Source: Proteobacteria bacterium DTSAM18
GTDB taxonomy: Bacteria; Myxococcota_A; UBA796; GCA-2862545
Direction: 5' to 3'
Length of the DNA: 64,000 nucleotides
Assembly (NCBI GenBank): GCA_028767165.1
Contig: JARACJ010000009.1
Span: 124,001 to 188,000 of the forward strand
The notes under the pieces were generated by a model, which was given only the letters and a program-made list of their open reading frames with translations, was not told the origin of the DNA and made no database searches. The translations under genes were made by a program, and so were the position numbers. This document shows, piece after piece, positions 1 to 8,594 of this stretch. Numbering within the stretch: the first letter of the stretch is position 1; each line of letters begins with the position of its first letter.

Positions 1-2
1 CC

Positions 3-914
3 CTGTGGCCGTGCTTCTCCGACTGGGAGGAGGCCAGCGACGGCTGGACCCGTCAGCCGGCACAGGACGAGGTGCCCCAGAGCTGCGTACGCCTCACCTA
101 TCCCGAGGACGGCGCGTCCAGCGCGCCCCACGCCAACCAGCTCGCCATGCTCAAGGCCGCCGTGGATCTGCGGCACTGGACCCAGACGGACGACCACGAC
201 CCCGATCGTGAGCTCGATCAGTGGACCACCTACCTGCTGTCCCACGGATTCACCTTCCGCGACCTGGGCACCGTCCGCAGCCCCGACCAGCTCCGCACCG
301 TCATCCGCGACTGGCTGGCGGATGCCACCACGCTCATGAGCCACGCCGGCGGCGAGCGCAGCATCGCGCTCGATCTGCTGACCGAGCAGCTCACCAACCG
401 CTTCCAGTACCAGCCTCCTCGCCTGTATGGGTTCGTCGGCCTCAACCTCGACTTCGGCGTCGAGGCCGGCGTGGGCATCCGTGCGGCACGCTGGCTCCGC
501 GTGACCACCGGAGCCCGGTTCCTCCAGCTCGGTCGCGGCTTCAACCGCGCCTCCGGCGGGTTCAGCCGGGGGCTCACGCCTTCGTGGCTCCTGCGCCTCG
601 AGGGCCTGCCCATGTCGAGTCCGGTGTTCAACGTGGAGCCCTTCGTCAGCTACGAGCTGCAGCTTCCCGTCTCCTACAGGGACGGCCTGCTCGGTGCCGT
701 GCACGTGCCGATGGCGGGCGTCCACCTGGTCGTGGCGGATCGACTCTACGCCACCGGCGGGTTCGGCTGGTCGTTTCCGACCGCCGTCGACGATCGCTAC
801 GACCCCCTGGAGCTCACCACCCGGAGCACGGCGTTCAAGGTGGATGTGGCGTTTGGCGTGCGTCTGGGCACACGAGGCGGACGCCGGGGTTCGAAGGCAC
901 GTCCACAGCCCTGA
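3..914 (+). CDS. Envelope protein, probable beta-barrel, 5' end outside window
   Basis: The reading frame is already open at the left edge, so the true start lies outside the window. The visible part has about 303 residues. The first 120 residues are acidic, mainly helical and contain two Cys. The second half alternates aromatic/hydrophobic and polar residues with many glycines (YGFVGLNLDFGVEAGVGIRA, then VTTGARFLQL and FEV-type strands), the pattern of a small outer-membrane beta-barrel. The tail is basic (GTRGGRRGSK). No family was recognised. It lies 92 bp upstream of another acidic barrel-like protein in the same direction, which suggests an envelope locus. A function cannot be assigned. 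Confidence 0.6.
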   Translation: MWPCFSDWEEASDGWTRQPAQDEVPQSCVRLTYPEDGASSAPHANQLAMLKAAVDLRHWTQTDDHDPDRELDQWTTYLLSHGFTFRDLGTVRSPDQLRTVIRDWLADATTLMSHAGGERSIALDLLTEQLTNRFQYQPPRLYGFVGLNLDFGVEAGVGIRAARWLRVTTGARFLQLGRGFNRASGGFSRGLTPSWLLRLEGLPMSSPVFNVEPFVSYELQLPVSYRDGLLGAVHVPMAGVHLVVADRLYATGGFGWSFPTAVDDRYDPLELTTRSTAFKVDVAFGVRLGTRGGRRGSKARPQP

Positions 915-1006
915 ATCCGGGTACTCCGCCTTGGCGCTGTTGCGTATCGGCTCCCCGGCCCTCTGGTCGAAAGGTAGTACACCCCTGATTCCGTCTGGAG
1001 GATTCC

Positions 1007-1714
1007 ATGCGACGACTGCTCGTACTGGCAGGACTGCCCCTCGCTTCCCTGGCCTGGGCACAGGATGAGGAAGCCACCGAAGAAGAGACCACCGCCGAAG
1101 AGATGCCGATGGAGGAGAGCGCCTCCGAAGCAGAGGAGGAGGTCGTCGAGGAAGCCCAGGAGGTCGTGGAGGACAAGCCCGCCGCCGAGGCCATCCCTGC
1201 CCCCTCGACCGGTGCGCTCGCCCGGGAGGAGCGCAAGGAGAACAAGCTGATGAAGCGCAGCGAGGCGATGTTCTTCACGCTCTCGGTGGGCCCGCTCATC
1301 AAGCTCAGCGACGACCTGTCCGGTGGTGTGCGCTTCTTCCAGGAGTGGGGCACCCACTTCCGCGGCAAGCCCGATGCCTTCTACCTGGGCGTCTTCATCG
1401 CCGAGTCCATCGGCAGTGGCTTCATCTTCACCACGGGCGCCCGCGTCGGCTACGACATCACGGCCTACAACGGCGAGAAGTTCGGCCTCATCACGGGTCC
1501 GTGGGTGGGCACCGGCTTCAACTTCGGCAACAACGCCAGCACCGACGACAACGCCAACTTCGGCTGGGGCATCCTGCTGGGTCTCGACGTCAAGTTCAAG
1601 CTGCCGAAGAGCCGCATCACGCCCTTCATCCGGCCCGTCGGCCTCGACATCAACATCTCGAGCCCATCGGGCACCAGGTACGAGATGCAGGCCGGCGTGT
1701 TCGTGGACTTCTAG
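1007..1714 (+). CDS. Secreted acidic protein with C-terminal barrel domain
   Basis: The 235-residue product starts at an ATG behind TGGAGGA. It opens with a signal peptide (MRRLLVLAGLPLASLAWAQ, cleavage after AWA). Residues about 20-65 are extremely Glu-rich. Residues about 85-235 form repeated amphipathic strands with glycine turns (FTTGARVGYDITAY, GPWVGTGFNFG, GWGILLGLDVKF) and end in FVDF, a terminal aromatic residue typical of outer-membrane beta-barrels recognised by BAM. The Glu-rich segment may be a periplasmic linker or a cation-binding stretch. No named family was recognised; barrel topology is inference. Confidence 0.7.
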   Translation: MRRLLVLAGLPLASLAWAQDEEATEEETTAEEMPMEESASEAEEEVVEEAQEVVEDKPAAEAIPAPSTGALAREERKENKLMKRSEAMFFTLSVGPLIKLSDDLSGGVRFFQEWGTHFRGKPDAFYLGVFIAESIGSGFIFTTGARVGYDITAYNGEKFGLITGPWVGTGFNFGNNASTDDNANFGWGILLGLDVKFKLPKSRITPFIRPVGLDINISSPSGTRYEMQAGVFVDF

Positions 1715-1793
1715 GGCTCCTCGGCCATCGATCCTCCCGTGGGTCCATCAGGGCTTCCACCGGTTAGGCTGACCGCACCCCAGGAGGTGCGGC

Positions 1794-2426
1794 GTGCTGC
1801 CGGAGGAAGCCCTGACGATGTTTCGCGAGCACATGGTGGAGTTCCTGCACGGCGCCGGGATCACCGACGACCACGTGCTCGACGCCATGGAGCGGGTGCC
1901 CCGCCACCGCTTCGCCCCCCCCGATGCCGGGCTCGCGGCCTACGAGGAGACGGCCCTGGTGACCCTTCCCGGCGTCCACCTGCCCTCCCCCCTCTTCGTC
2001 GCCACCGCCCTGCAGGCCCTGGCGCTGCAGCCCGGCGACCGCGTCCTCGAGGTGGGCACGGGGGTCGGCTACACCGCCGCCGTCCTGTCCACCATGGGTG
2101 CGCGGGTATACTCCCTCGAGCTGGACGCCCCCGCCCTCGAGGCTGCACGGGATCACCTGGATGCCCTGGCGCTCGACGCCCGCCTGCGCCTGGGCGACGG
2201 ACTGCGCGGATGGCCGGAGCAGGCACCGTTCGACGCCATCGTGCTGTCCGGCGCCGTCGCGGAGGTGCCCGAGGCGCTGTTCACCCAGCTCGGCCCGGGT
2301 GGACGCCTCGCAGCGGCGGTCGGCACCGGCCAGGCGCAGAAGCTCACGGTATGGACCGCCTCGCCGGGCGGTCCGATCGCCCGCGTCGTCACCGACGTGG
2401 CGATGCAGCGCCTCACCTCGACGTGA
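1794..2426 (+). CDS. pcm: Protein-L-isoaspartate O-methyltransferase family
   Basis: This 210-residue SAM-dependent methyltransferase of the PIMT family would repair isoaspartyl residues in aged proteins. The sequence shows the family motif VPRHRFAP (about residues 35-42), the SAM-binding loop VLEVGTGVGYTAAVL (about 84-98) and an acidic end of beta-2 (SLELD). The usual GQTISQP active-site stretch is reduced to LPGVHLPSP, so substrate use may differ from classical Pcm. The start is GTG, chosen because AGGAGG lies 6 bases upstream. Its 3' end overlaps the convergent TRIC-channel gene by 14 bp. Confidence 0.8.
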   Translation: MLPEEALTMFREHMVEFLHGAGITDDHVLDAMERVPRHRFAPPDAGLAAYEETALVTLPGVHLPSPLFVATALQALALQPGDRVLEVGTGVGYTAAVLSTMGARVYSLELDAPALEAARDHLDALALDARLRLGDGLRGWPEQAPFDAIVLSGAVAEVPEALFTQLGPGGRLAAAVGTGQAQKLTVWTASPGGPIARVVTDVAMQRLTST

Positions 2427-3042
2427 AGCCGCCGCTGCCCTGCCCGGGGTTCGGCAGGTGCCAGTCGTAGCGCTCCGCGAGCACCCGCAGCGCGGTGACC
2501 ACCCCGATGCAGGCGAGGGTGTTGGGCGCCCGCGCCACGCCGAGTGCCCCCAGGGCGACCAGCTGCAGACCGCCGACCACACAGGCGGACGCGTAGACAC
2601 GGCCCCGGAAGATGAGCGGCACCCGCGCCGACAACAGGTCGCGGATGAGTCCACCGAAGGTGGCGGAGATCGTGCCGAGGGCGACGCAGGACCACCACGG
2701 GAGACCGAGATCCAGCGAGACGAGGGTTCCCGCCGCCACGAAGGTGCCGAGCCCCACCGCATCCGCGAACATCACGACGCGGTGGTTGCGGGTCCATCGG
2801 TTCTCCGCGAACCACGCGACCCCCACCGCGACCAGGGCGATGAGGAAGGACCGGGGATCGACGAAGACGGGGGGCGGTACGTCTCCCACGAACAGCGCCC
2901 GGAGCGTGCCACCGCCGACGCCCGTGACCACCGCGAGCACGAACATGCCCATCAGATCCATGTGCTGCTGCCTTGCGGCAACCGCGCCGGAGACGGCGAA
3001 CACGAAGGTTCCCACCAGGTCCAGGAACAACAACCAGTCCAT
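2413..3042 (-). CDS. TRIC/UPF0126 family membrane channel
   Basis: The product has about 209 residues and two tandem UPF0126 repeats. The first is around LDLVGTFVFAVSGAVAA and GVGGGTLRAL; the second around ADAVGLGTFVAAGT and FGGLIRDLL. The glycine-rich kinked helices match the bacterial TRIC (YicG/YadS) trimeric cation channel fold with about seven membrane helices. The chosen start is the ATG whose A is the last base of the upstream TGA (TGATG overlap), indicating translational coupling to the thioredoxin-like lipoprotein. A longer frame reaching upstream lacks family similarity. The transported ion is not known from sequence. Confidence 0.85.
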   Translation of the reverse strand: MDWLLFLDLVGTFVFAVSGAVAARQQHMDLMGMFVLAVVTGVGGGTLRALFVGDVPPPVFVDPRSFLIALVAVGVAWFAENRWTRNHRVVMFADAVGLGTFVAAGTLVSLDLGLPWWSCVALGTISATFGGLIRDLLSARVPLIFRGRVYASACVVGGLQLVALGALGVARAPNTLACIGVVTALRVLAERYDWHLPNPGQGSGGFTSR

Positions 3043-3779
3043 CACTCGGCGGCTCCCGACGTGTCGGAGCCGGTGAGCCACGCCCGGAGCATCGTGCCGT
3101 CGAGCTGGGCGGGATGGCCCTTCCACAGGATCACCCCGTCGCGGACCACCACCGACACGGGCACGCCCTGGACCCCGACGCGGACGTTGAGCAGCCCGTC
3201 GGAGACACCGATCGGCATCGTGATGTCGTTGTCCCGCAGGAAGGCCTCCGCGCGCCCCTGGGGCACGCCGCGGCTCAAGGTGGTGATGCCGACGGCCTGC
3301 ACCTCGTCACGGGCGCCCGCCGCCCACCACTGATCCATCCGGGGCAGCTCCCGCTGGCAGTGGGGACACCAGACCTCCCAGAACATCAGCACGGTGAGCC
3401 CCTTCGAGAGATCGGGCAGGTCGCCCTGCAAGGCCGTGACGCCGGTGAGTTCCGACAGGGGCTCCCCTCGCATCGCGATCTGATCACGGGCGGATGCCAC
3501 CATGCGCAGGTAGCGCTCGGCCCCCGGTTGGGCGGCGACCACGGCCGCCACCTGGTCGATGCGCGCCTCGCTTCCCACCACGACGGCCTGCTGAAGCTGC
3601 TCACCGACCACCTGGGCCACCCGCGGGTCGGGGCGCGCCGCCTGCATCTGGGCGGTCTGGAGGGCATCGATGCGCCGCTGCTGATCCGCGACCGTGGCCT
3701 CGAGACTGGTGAGGCGGGCCTGCAGGGGTGCCATGCACCCGCCCGCGAGCACGAGCCCCGACAACATCCACGCTTTCAC
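3042..3779 (-). CDS. TlpA/thioredoxin-like lipoprotein with CPHC site
   Basis: The 245-residue product starts at a GTG behind GGGAGGG. It has a lipoprotein signal (MLSGLVLAGGC, lipidated Cys15), then a coiled coil (about 18-45), a helical segment, and a thioredoxin fold from about residue 110. The redox motif is WCPHC (Cys138, Cys141), and the cis-proline loop is GVPVSVVV. TlpA/ResA-type proteins reduce or maintain periplasmic thiols; here the protein would be membrane-anchored outside the inner membrane. It is coupled by a one-base overlap to the TRIC channel gene, so the two are made together. The N-terminal coiled coil is unusual for TlpA proteins and may drive oligomerisation. Confidence 0.85.
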   Translation of the reverse strand: MKAWMLSGLVLAGGCMAPLQARLTSLEATVADQQRRIDALQTAQMQAARPDPRVAQVVGEQLQQAVVVGSEARIDQVAAVVAAQPGAERYLRMVASARDQIAMRGEPLSELTGVTALQGDLPDLSKGLTVLMFWEVWCPHCQRELPRMDQWWAAGARDEVQAVGITTLSRGVPQGRAEAFLRDNDITMPIGVSDGLLNVRVGVQGVPVSVVVRDGVILWKGHPAQLDGTMLRAWLTGSDTSGAAE

Positions 3780-4426
3780 ATCACCCTCCCCGGTGGCCGA
3801 CCGGCCCGTGTGCGGATCCATCGCCCCGACGGGCGGCCCGGTGAAGGGGACACGCGGCGGGCATGCAGGGCCGTACAATGGCCTCCGCGCCCGGGCAAGG
3901 ACCGATTGCGTCTCTTCCGTACGGCCGTCGCCGGCCACATCCGCCACCACAGCCACCCACATCGGTGTTTTGCACACGACAATCCGACATTGTGCCGGCC
4001 CGGTATCACGCGATGTCGCGTACCCCTGTGTCGGGTGAGCCGGATCGGGCCCTCCGTCACAGGATCGTGGAGGTCCCGACCCATGTCACGCCGCCGATAT
4101 GTACCGGTCACCTTTTCGAACCAGAAAAAGCCCAATTGGAAGGCCCGTTTTCGTCACACCGCCCAACGGAGCGTCGTCATGCCGTCACAGCGGATGTCGC
4201 GCGGATCGCCTCCCCCAGCCCTCCGGATCTCCCCCCTGGTGGCGCGCGGGATCCCTTCGTGGCCAGAAGTCGGCCTCCAACGATCGCAACTCCGACTCCC
4301 GACGAACGTGGCGATCTCGTCCAGAGAACGTCAGAACCCCTGGTGCGACACGAACACGTCACATGGCGAAACATCCACGTCACCTGCGGCAGCTATTCGA
4401 CAGCCCGTCAAACGAGGTGACAGATC
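3780..4426. other. 647-bp intergenic region with scattered GTCAC words
   Basis: This gap lies between the divergent thioredoxin-like lipoprotein and porin genes. No supported gene is seen: the longest open frame (3863-4420) has no recognisable protein pattern. Base composition is less GC-rich than the neighbours, with short A/T runs near 3970 and 4130. The word GTCAC occurs at 4056, 4085, 4107, 4153, 4184, 4358 and 4379, the last two within ACGTCAC direct repeats 21 bases apart just upstream of the porin. This probably holds promoters for both genes. Confidence 0.5.
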
Positions 4427-5758
4427 ATGACCCACCCTCTCCCCTTCATGAACACCCGGGCGTTCGGCCCCATCGTCAAGAACCTGGCCCTGGCAGCTGC
4501 CGCCGGCGTCTCCCTGATGGGCTCCTCCGCCTTCGCGGAGGAGACCCCGGTGCAGGAGGCGCGCCCCGAGGAGGCACCCGCGGAGCAGACCCCTGCCCTG
4601 CCCGCCGCCCCCGAGGTCCCCGCCCCGAACCCCCTGTCGCCCGTGGCCAAGTTCCAGCCCGGCAAGGGCATCAAGGTGACGTCCTACGATGGTCGCTTCG
4701 GCATCAGCCTGAGCACCCGCCTGCAGATGCTGTACGCCCTGCAGCGCTTCACCCCCGGCGACGACCTCAGCAGCTCGTTCCTGATCCGTCGCGCCCGCCT
4801 GGTGTTCAAGGGTCACATGTTCGACCCCCACATCAAGTTCAAGATGGAGCTCGCCGTCTCCGCCCGCGACCAGGGCGTCGACTCCAGCGCCACCGGCGAC
4901 GAGACCATCCGCGTACCCACCCAGACGCCCCTGCTCGACGGCATCCTGGAGTTCACCTACCTGCGCGACCTGAACATCAAGGTGGGTCAGTACAAGGTGC
5001 ACTTCAACCGTGAGCGCGTGATCTCGTCGGGCAAGCTGCAGTTCGTCGACCGCTCCCTCACCAACGCCGAGTTCAACCTCGACCGCGACACCGGTATCAA
5101 CCTGTCGTCGGACGCCCTCGGCGGGCTCGAGTGGCTCCGCTACGACCTGTCGCTGACCTCCTCCGACGGTCGCTCCGTCACCGACCGCCAGGCCCGCCCC
5201 TCGGGCTTCTCGCCGATGATCCTCACCCGCTGGGAGGTCCTGCCCTTCGGCACCTTCGACGACTACATCGAGTCCGACCTGAAGCGTCACCAGTCGTTCA
5301 AGATGTCCGTCGGCGCGGCCTACGCCTACATCGTGCGTCCCTACCGTGAGCGCGGCGTCCTCGGCTCCGTCTTCGACCACGAGGTCAAGGGCTCCCACCA
5401 CGCCACCGCCGACGTCATGATCAAGTACCGGGGCTGGTCGGTTCTCACCGACGGCTACTGGCGCCAGTTCGTGAACGATCCCACCGGCCGCAACGGCTGG
5501 GGCATCAACGCCCAGACCGCCTACCTGATGCCCGGCATCCCCTTCGAGCTCGGCCTGCGCTACTCCATGACCCGTCCCAAGAACGACCTGGCCACCGTGC
5601 CGGACCGTCAGGAAGGCACCGCCGTGGCCTCCTGGTACTTCCACGAGCACGCCGCCAAGGTGCAGACCGACTTCACCTACCGGGCCGCCCGGGACCGTGA
5701 GCTCGACGTCTTCGAGCAGGGATGGCGCCTGCGCGTCACGACCTCCTTCATCTTCTGA
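4427..5758 (+). CDS. Phosphate-selective porin O/P type barrel, copy 1
   Basis: The 443-residue outer-membrane protein starts at an ATG behind GAGGTGA. A signal peptide ends near GSSAFA/EET, followed by a Glu/Pro-rich linker (about 40-65). The barrel starts with FQPGKGIKVTSYDGRFGISLSTRLQ, the hallmark opening of the OprO/OprP family, and includes RRARLVFKGHMFDPHIKFKMEL, GQYKVHFNRERVISSGKLQF and the final VTTSFIF with terminal Phe. Family members are trimeric anion pores for phosphate or polyphosphate; selectivity cannot be read here. A close paralogue follows after 129 bp. Several GTCAC words lie upstream, but no convincing Pho box. Confidence 0.88.
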   Translation: MTHPLPFMNTRAFGPIVKNLALAAAAGVSLMGSSAFAEETPVQEARPEEAPAEQTPALPAAPEVPAPNPLSPVAKFQPGKGIKVTSYDGRFGISLSTRLQMLYALQRFTPGDDLSSSFLIRRARLVFKGHMFDPHIKFKMELAVSARDQGVDSSATGDETIRVPTQTPLLDGILEFTYLRDLNIKVGQYKVHFNRERVISSGKLQFVDRSLTNAEFNLDRDTGINLSSDALGGLEWLRYDLSLTSSDGRSVTDRQARPSGFSPMILTRWEVLPFGTFDDYIESDLKRHQSFKMSVGAAYAYIVRPYRERGVLGSVFDHEVKGSHHATADVMIKYRGWSVLTDGYWRQFVNDPTGRNGWGINAQTAYLMPGIPFELGLRYSMTRPKNDLATVPDRQEGTAVASWYFHEHAAKVQTDFTYRAARDRELDVFEQGWRLRVTTSFIF

Positions 5759-5777
5759 GTCGGCCATCCGCGCTCAC

Positions 5778-5807
5778 AGGGCCGCTCCCCACCAGGGGAG
5801 CGGCCCT
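5778..5807 (+). terminator. Rho-independent terminator after porin 1
   Basis: A 12-bp GC stem (GGGCCGCTCCCC / GGGGAGCGGCCC) with ACCA loop is followed by TTGTT, 20 bases after the porin stop codon. It nearly repeats the terminator after porin copy 2. Confidence 0.85.
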
Positions 5808-5887
5808 TGTTCGTAGGGGGACCGGGTTCGCCGGATCAACGGAGTCCGTGATGACCCGACAAGGGGTTGAACCACGCCTGGTCCTGC

Positions 5888-7150
5888 ATGCCCCCCTTCA
5901 CCCCCAGCCCCTCCGGTCGCCGTTCCACGCGCCTGCGCGCGTGGTGTGCGGTGGTGCTGTCGGGTCTGTGTGGTGGCCGCGGCGAGGCCCAGGAGCCCAC
6001 CGTGCCGGCGGAACAGGCGGATCCCCTCACGCCCACCGTCCGCTTCCAGCCGGGCAAGGGCATCAAGGCCACCTCCCGGGACGGCCGCTTCGCCGTCAGC
6101 CTGAGCACACGCCTGCAGATGCTCTACGTGCTGCAGCGCCTCGAGCCCGAGGACGACCTGTACAGCGCGTTCCTCATCCGACGGGCCCGCATCGTGCTCC
6201 AGGGCCACATGTTCTCCCCGGACGTGCGGTTCAAGATGGAGCTGGCCGTGTCCGCGCGGGACCAGGGCGTGGACTCCACCTCCGACGGTGACGAGAGCTT
6301 TCGTGGCCCCACCCAGACCCCCCTGCTGGACGGCATCCTGGAGTTCACCCACCTTCGGGACCTCGAGGTGAAGGCGGGGCAGTACAAGGTGCACTTCAAC
6401 CGGGAACGCGTGATCTCGTCCGGCAAGCTGCAGTTCGTCGACCGCTCCCTCGCCAACGCCGAGTTCAACCTCGACCGCGACACCGGCATCAACCTGTCGT
6501 CCGACGCCGTCGGGGGCCTGCCGTGGCTGAGGTACGACGTCTCCTTCACGACGGCGATGGGGCGCTCCGTCACGGACACCCAGTCACGCCCACCGGGGGT
6601 GGCCCCGATGCTCCTCGGACGCGTGGAGCTGCTCCCGTTCGGTCCCTTCGACGACTACATCGAGGCCGATCTCGAGCGCCACCGCACCTTCAAGCTGTCC
6701 ATCGGTGCCGCCTACGCCTACATCGTGCGCCCCCGACGCGACCGGGGCATCCTCGGCAACCCCGTGCCCGAGGGCGTCGAGGGCTCCCACCATGCCACCG
6801 GCGACATCCTGCTCAAGTTCCGGGGCTGGTCCCTGCTCACGGACGGCTACTGGCGGCAATTCGTGGGATGGCCGGATGGGCGCAACGGCTGGGGCTTCAA
6901 CGTGCAGAGCGCGTTCCTGATGCCCACGATCCCGCTCGAGCTGGGCCTGCGCTACACGCGCACCCAACCGAAGAACGCCACCTCGGCGGTGCCCGACCGG
7001 CAGGAGGGCACCCTCGTGACGTCGTGGTACTTCCACGGCCACGCGGCCAAGGTGCAGACCGACATCAGCTGGCGCGCCACCTGGAACACCGACGAGCGCG
7101 CGATGGACCAGGGGTGGCGCTGGCGCGTGACGACGTCCTTCATCTTCTGA
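5888..7150 (+). CDS. Phosphate-selective porin O/P type barrel, copy 2
   Basis: This tandem paralogue of the preceding porin is highly similar from FQPGKGIKATSRDGRFAVSL to the C-terminal RVTTSFIF, including the exact segment GQYKVHFNRERVISSGKLQF. It has a different, shorter N-terminus: the signal peptide reads LRAWCAVVLSGLCGGRGEAQ, and the Glu/Pro linker of copy 1 is mostly missing. The start is uncertain. The ATG at 5888 is used; an in-frame TTG at 5867 would add seven residues, and neither has a strong ribosome site. Transcription is probably separate from copy 1 because a strong terminator lies between, leaving only about 80 bp for a promoter. Sequence differences cluster in loops, which suggests altered selectivity. 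Confidence 0.86.
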   Translation: MPPFTPSPSGRRSTRLRAWCAVVLSGLCGGRGEAQEPTVPAEQADPLTPTVRFQPGKGIKATSRDGRFAVSLSTRLQMLYVLQRLEPEDDLYSAFLIRRARIVLQGHMFSPDVRFKMELAVSARDQGVDSTSDGDESFRGPTQTPLLDGILEFTHLRDLEVKAGQYKVHFNRERVISSGKLQFVDRSLANAEFNLDRDTGINLSSDAVGGLPWLRYDVSFTTAMGRSVTDTQSRPPGVAPMLLGRVELLPFGPFDDYIEADLERHRTFKLSIGAAYAYIVRPRRDRGILGNPVPEGVEGSHHATGDILLKFRGWSLLTDGYWRQFVGWPDGRNGWGFNVQSAFLMPTIPLELGLRYTRTQPKNATSAVPDRQEGTLVTSWYFHGHAAKVQTDISWRATWNTDERAMDQGWRWRVTTSFIF

Positions 7151-7164
7151 CCGGGCACGAGAAA

Positions 7165-7192
7165 GGGCCGCCCCCCAGCTGGGGAGCGGCCC
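7165..7192 (+). terminator. Rho-independent terminator after porin 2
   Basis: The stem GGGCCGCCCCCC / GGGGAGCGGCCC with AGCT loop has one internal mismatch. It lies 14 bases after the stop and is almost the same hairpin as after porin 1, so the duplication unit probably carried its terminator. It may also serve the convergent gene ending at 7220. Confidence 0.75.
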
Positions 7193-7219
7193 TCGGTTCA
7201 TTCCGTGAGGCCTGGGACC

Positions 7220-7897
7220 TCACCTCACGCCTGGATGAAGGTCCCGATCGATCGGGCTCCAGCCCTTGAGGGCACCGAGGATGCGGGCCTCCTCCTGCTT
7301 GACCTCGAAGCCGTGGACGACGGCCGACGTGAGCCCGTAGATGGCGAACGCCGTGAGGCCGAAACCGACCGCCTGGGCGGCGTACAGCAGGAACTCGGAT
7401 GCCCACGGGTGCTCCTGGAAGTGAAGCGGGTAGTGCCAGAACGAGACCAGCGTGAATCCGCCCAGGATCAGCGCCAGCAGCCCCATGGCCTGGTGGCGGG
7501 TGCACATGACGGCCGCCATCACCACGTGGATCAGGTAGATCGGCACGAAGGGGTTGTCGGTTCCACCCGCCAGCGCGAACAGCGCCGTGAGCACGAACAC
7601 ATCCAGCGCGAGGTGGTTCGTGAGCATCAGGCGGGAGACCTCCTTGTCGTCCGCCAGGTGCTTGGTGGCGACATGGTTCGCCACCGCCAGGACGAGCAAC
7701 AGCCCCAGGATCGCCGGCAGCGTGGTCGCCGGGTTGTGCAGGGTCTGGAAGAACACGCCCGTGACCACGGCGATCGATGCCATGGCCACCCAGCGCAACC
7801 GGACCAGCAGGTCCATCCACATCTTGTTGGTCTCACGCTGCTCGTACCGGACGGACCGGTAGTGGTGGCGCTCGACATGGGTGAAGCTCTCTCTCAT
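7220..7897 (-). CDS. RegB/PrrB-type quinone-sensing membrane domain, no kinase
   Basis: The product has 225 residues. After about 25 polar residues come six hydrophobic helices, beginning with LLVRLRWVAMASIAVV as in RegB/PrrB redox sensor kinases. Residues 111-117 are GGTDNPF, matching the GGxxNPF heptapeptide that binds ubiquinone in RegB. The frame stops about 45 residues after the last helix, with no dimerisation histidine, ATPase boxes or redox-box Cys. It is therefore an isolated sensor domain, either a complete small protein or the remnant of a longer kinase. Start: ATG behind GGAGGG; an upstream ATG falls inside that ribosome site. No partner kinase or response regulator is adjacent. 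Confidence 0.75.
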   Translation of the reverse strand: MRESFTHVERHHYRSVRYEQRETNKMWMDLLVRLRWVAMASIAVVTGVFFQTLHNPATTLPAILGLLLVLAVANHVATKHLADDKEVSRLMLTNHLALDVFVLTALFALAGGTDNPFVPIYLIHVVMAAVMCTRHQAMGLLALILGGFTLVSFWHYPLHFQEHPWASEFLLYAAQAVGFGLTAFAIYGLTSAVVHGFEVKQEEARILGALKGWSPIDRDLHPGVR

Positions 7898-7978
7898 TGG
7901 GCCCTCCATTCACCATGGGATCCGGTATGCTCCGGGCCCCTGGCGCCCCATTGGGGGTTTGCCCAGCCGCGTCGGACC

Positions 7979-8002
7979 CCCGTGAGGGCAGTTCCTCACG
8001 GG
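7979..8002 (-). terminator. Perfect 9-bp hairpin downstream of P-loop gene
   Basis: The inverted repeat CCCGTGAGG / CCTCACGGG with a 6-base loop lies 12 bases past the stop of the leftward P-loop gene. There is no clear T run, so it may be a factor-dependent or weak intrinsic terminator. Confidence 0.5.
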
Positions 8003-8013
8003 CATCCACGGCC

Positions 8014-8505
8014 TCAGGTGTTCGGCAGCAGCCGCGTCAGGTGCAGCTTCTCGCCCTCGTAGGCGTCGAACAGCGCCTTGTGGGCAGACAACGAGAAGTC
8101 GTCGCTGCGGTTCTCGTAGGCCGCCACGAAGTCCAGGAGTCCCTTCAGGTCCTCCTGCGTGAACGAGGTCCCCGTGTAGCGGAGCACCTCCGTGGGGGCG
8201 ACCTTGCAGTTGTCCTGGCAGACCTCGGTGCCGGGATCCATGAAGATGCACTCATCCGAGCGATCCAGGGGCTCTCCGAGCAGGTCGGCCAGACAGCCCT
8301 CGACCACCCACCCCTGGTGCTGGGCCAGGAACTCGGCGATGGCCGCGCGGCTCTTCTCGACGGGCAGCCTCCGCCCGGCGGCGTCAAAGGCCAGGGTGTC
8401 GACATCCAGGTGCGCAAGACCACGCTCGAAGGCCAGCTTCTTGGCCAGCGCGCTCTTTCCGGCACCGCAGTTGCCGAAGATCACCACTCTTTGTTTGGGA
8501 TTCAT
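8014..8505 (-). CDS. Small P-loop kinase-like ATPase
   Basis: The 163-residue protein starts at an ATG behind AGAGGTG. A Walker A motif, GNCGAGKS, is at residues 11-18 after a hydrophobic beta strand (RVVIF). DVDTLAFD (about 34-41) resembles the Asp-containing substrate site of shikimate-kinase or adenylate-kinase-like small nucleotide kinases, and EGCLADLL follows a second strand. The second half holds two close Cys residues (VCQDNC), which could be a metal or redox site. The substrate cannot be read from sequence. It stands alone on its strand and is divergent from the lipid genes. Confidence 0.7.
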   Translation of the reverse strand: MNPKQRVVIFGNCGAGKSALAKKLAFERGLAHLDVDTLAFDAAGRRLPVEKSRAAIAEFLAQHQGWVVEGCLADLLGEPLDRSDECIFMDPGTEVCQDNCKVAPTEVLRYTGTSFTQEDLKGLLDFVAAYENRSDDFSLSAHKALFDAYEGEKLHLTRLLPNT

Positions 8506-8594
8506 CGTGGCACCTCTCTGGTGCTCCTTCACCTCGGTTCCCCGCGGTCACCATAGGGAGCACCACGGGGGGCCGAACCCCAGGAAGGCAAAAA

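Noticed and set aside
4358-4383. Pho box upstream of the porin
   Set aside because: The ACGTCAC copies are 21 bases apart and the middle 11-bp repeat is absent, so the PhoB consensus is not met.
3863-4420. 185-codon frame in the large gap before the porins
   Set aside because: Pro/Arg/Thr-rich without any domain, no ribosome site, and the region looks like promoter DNA.
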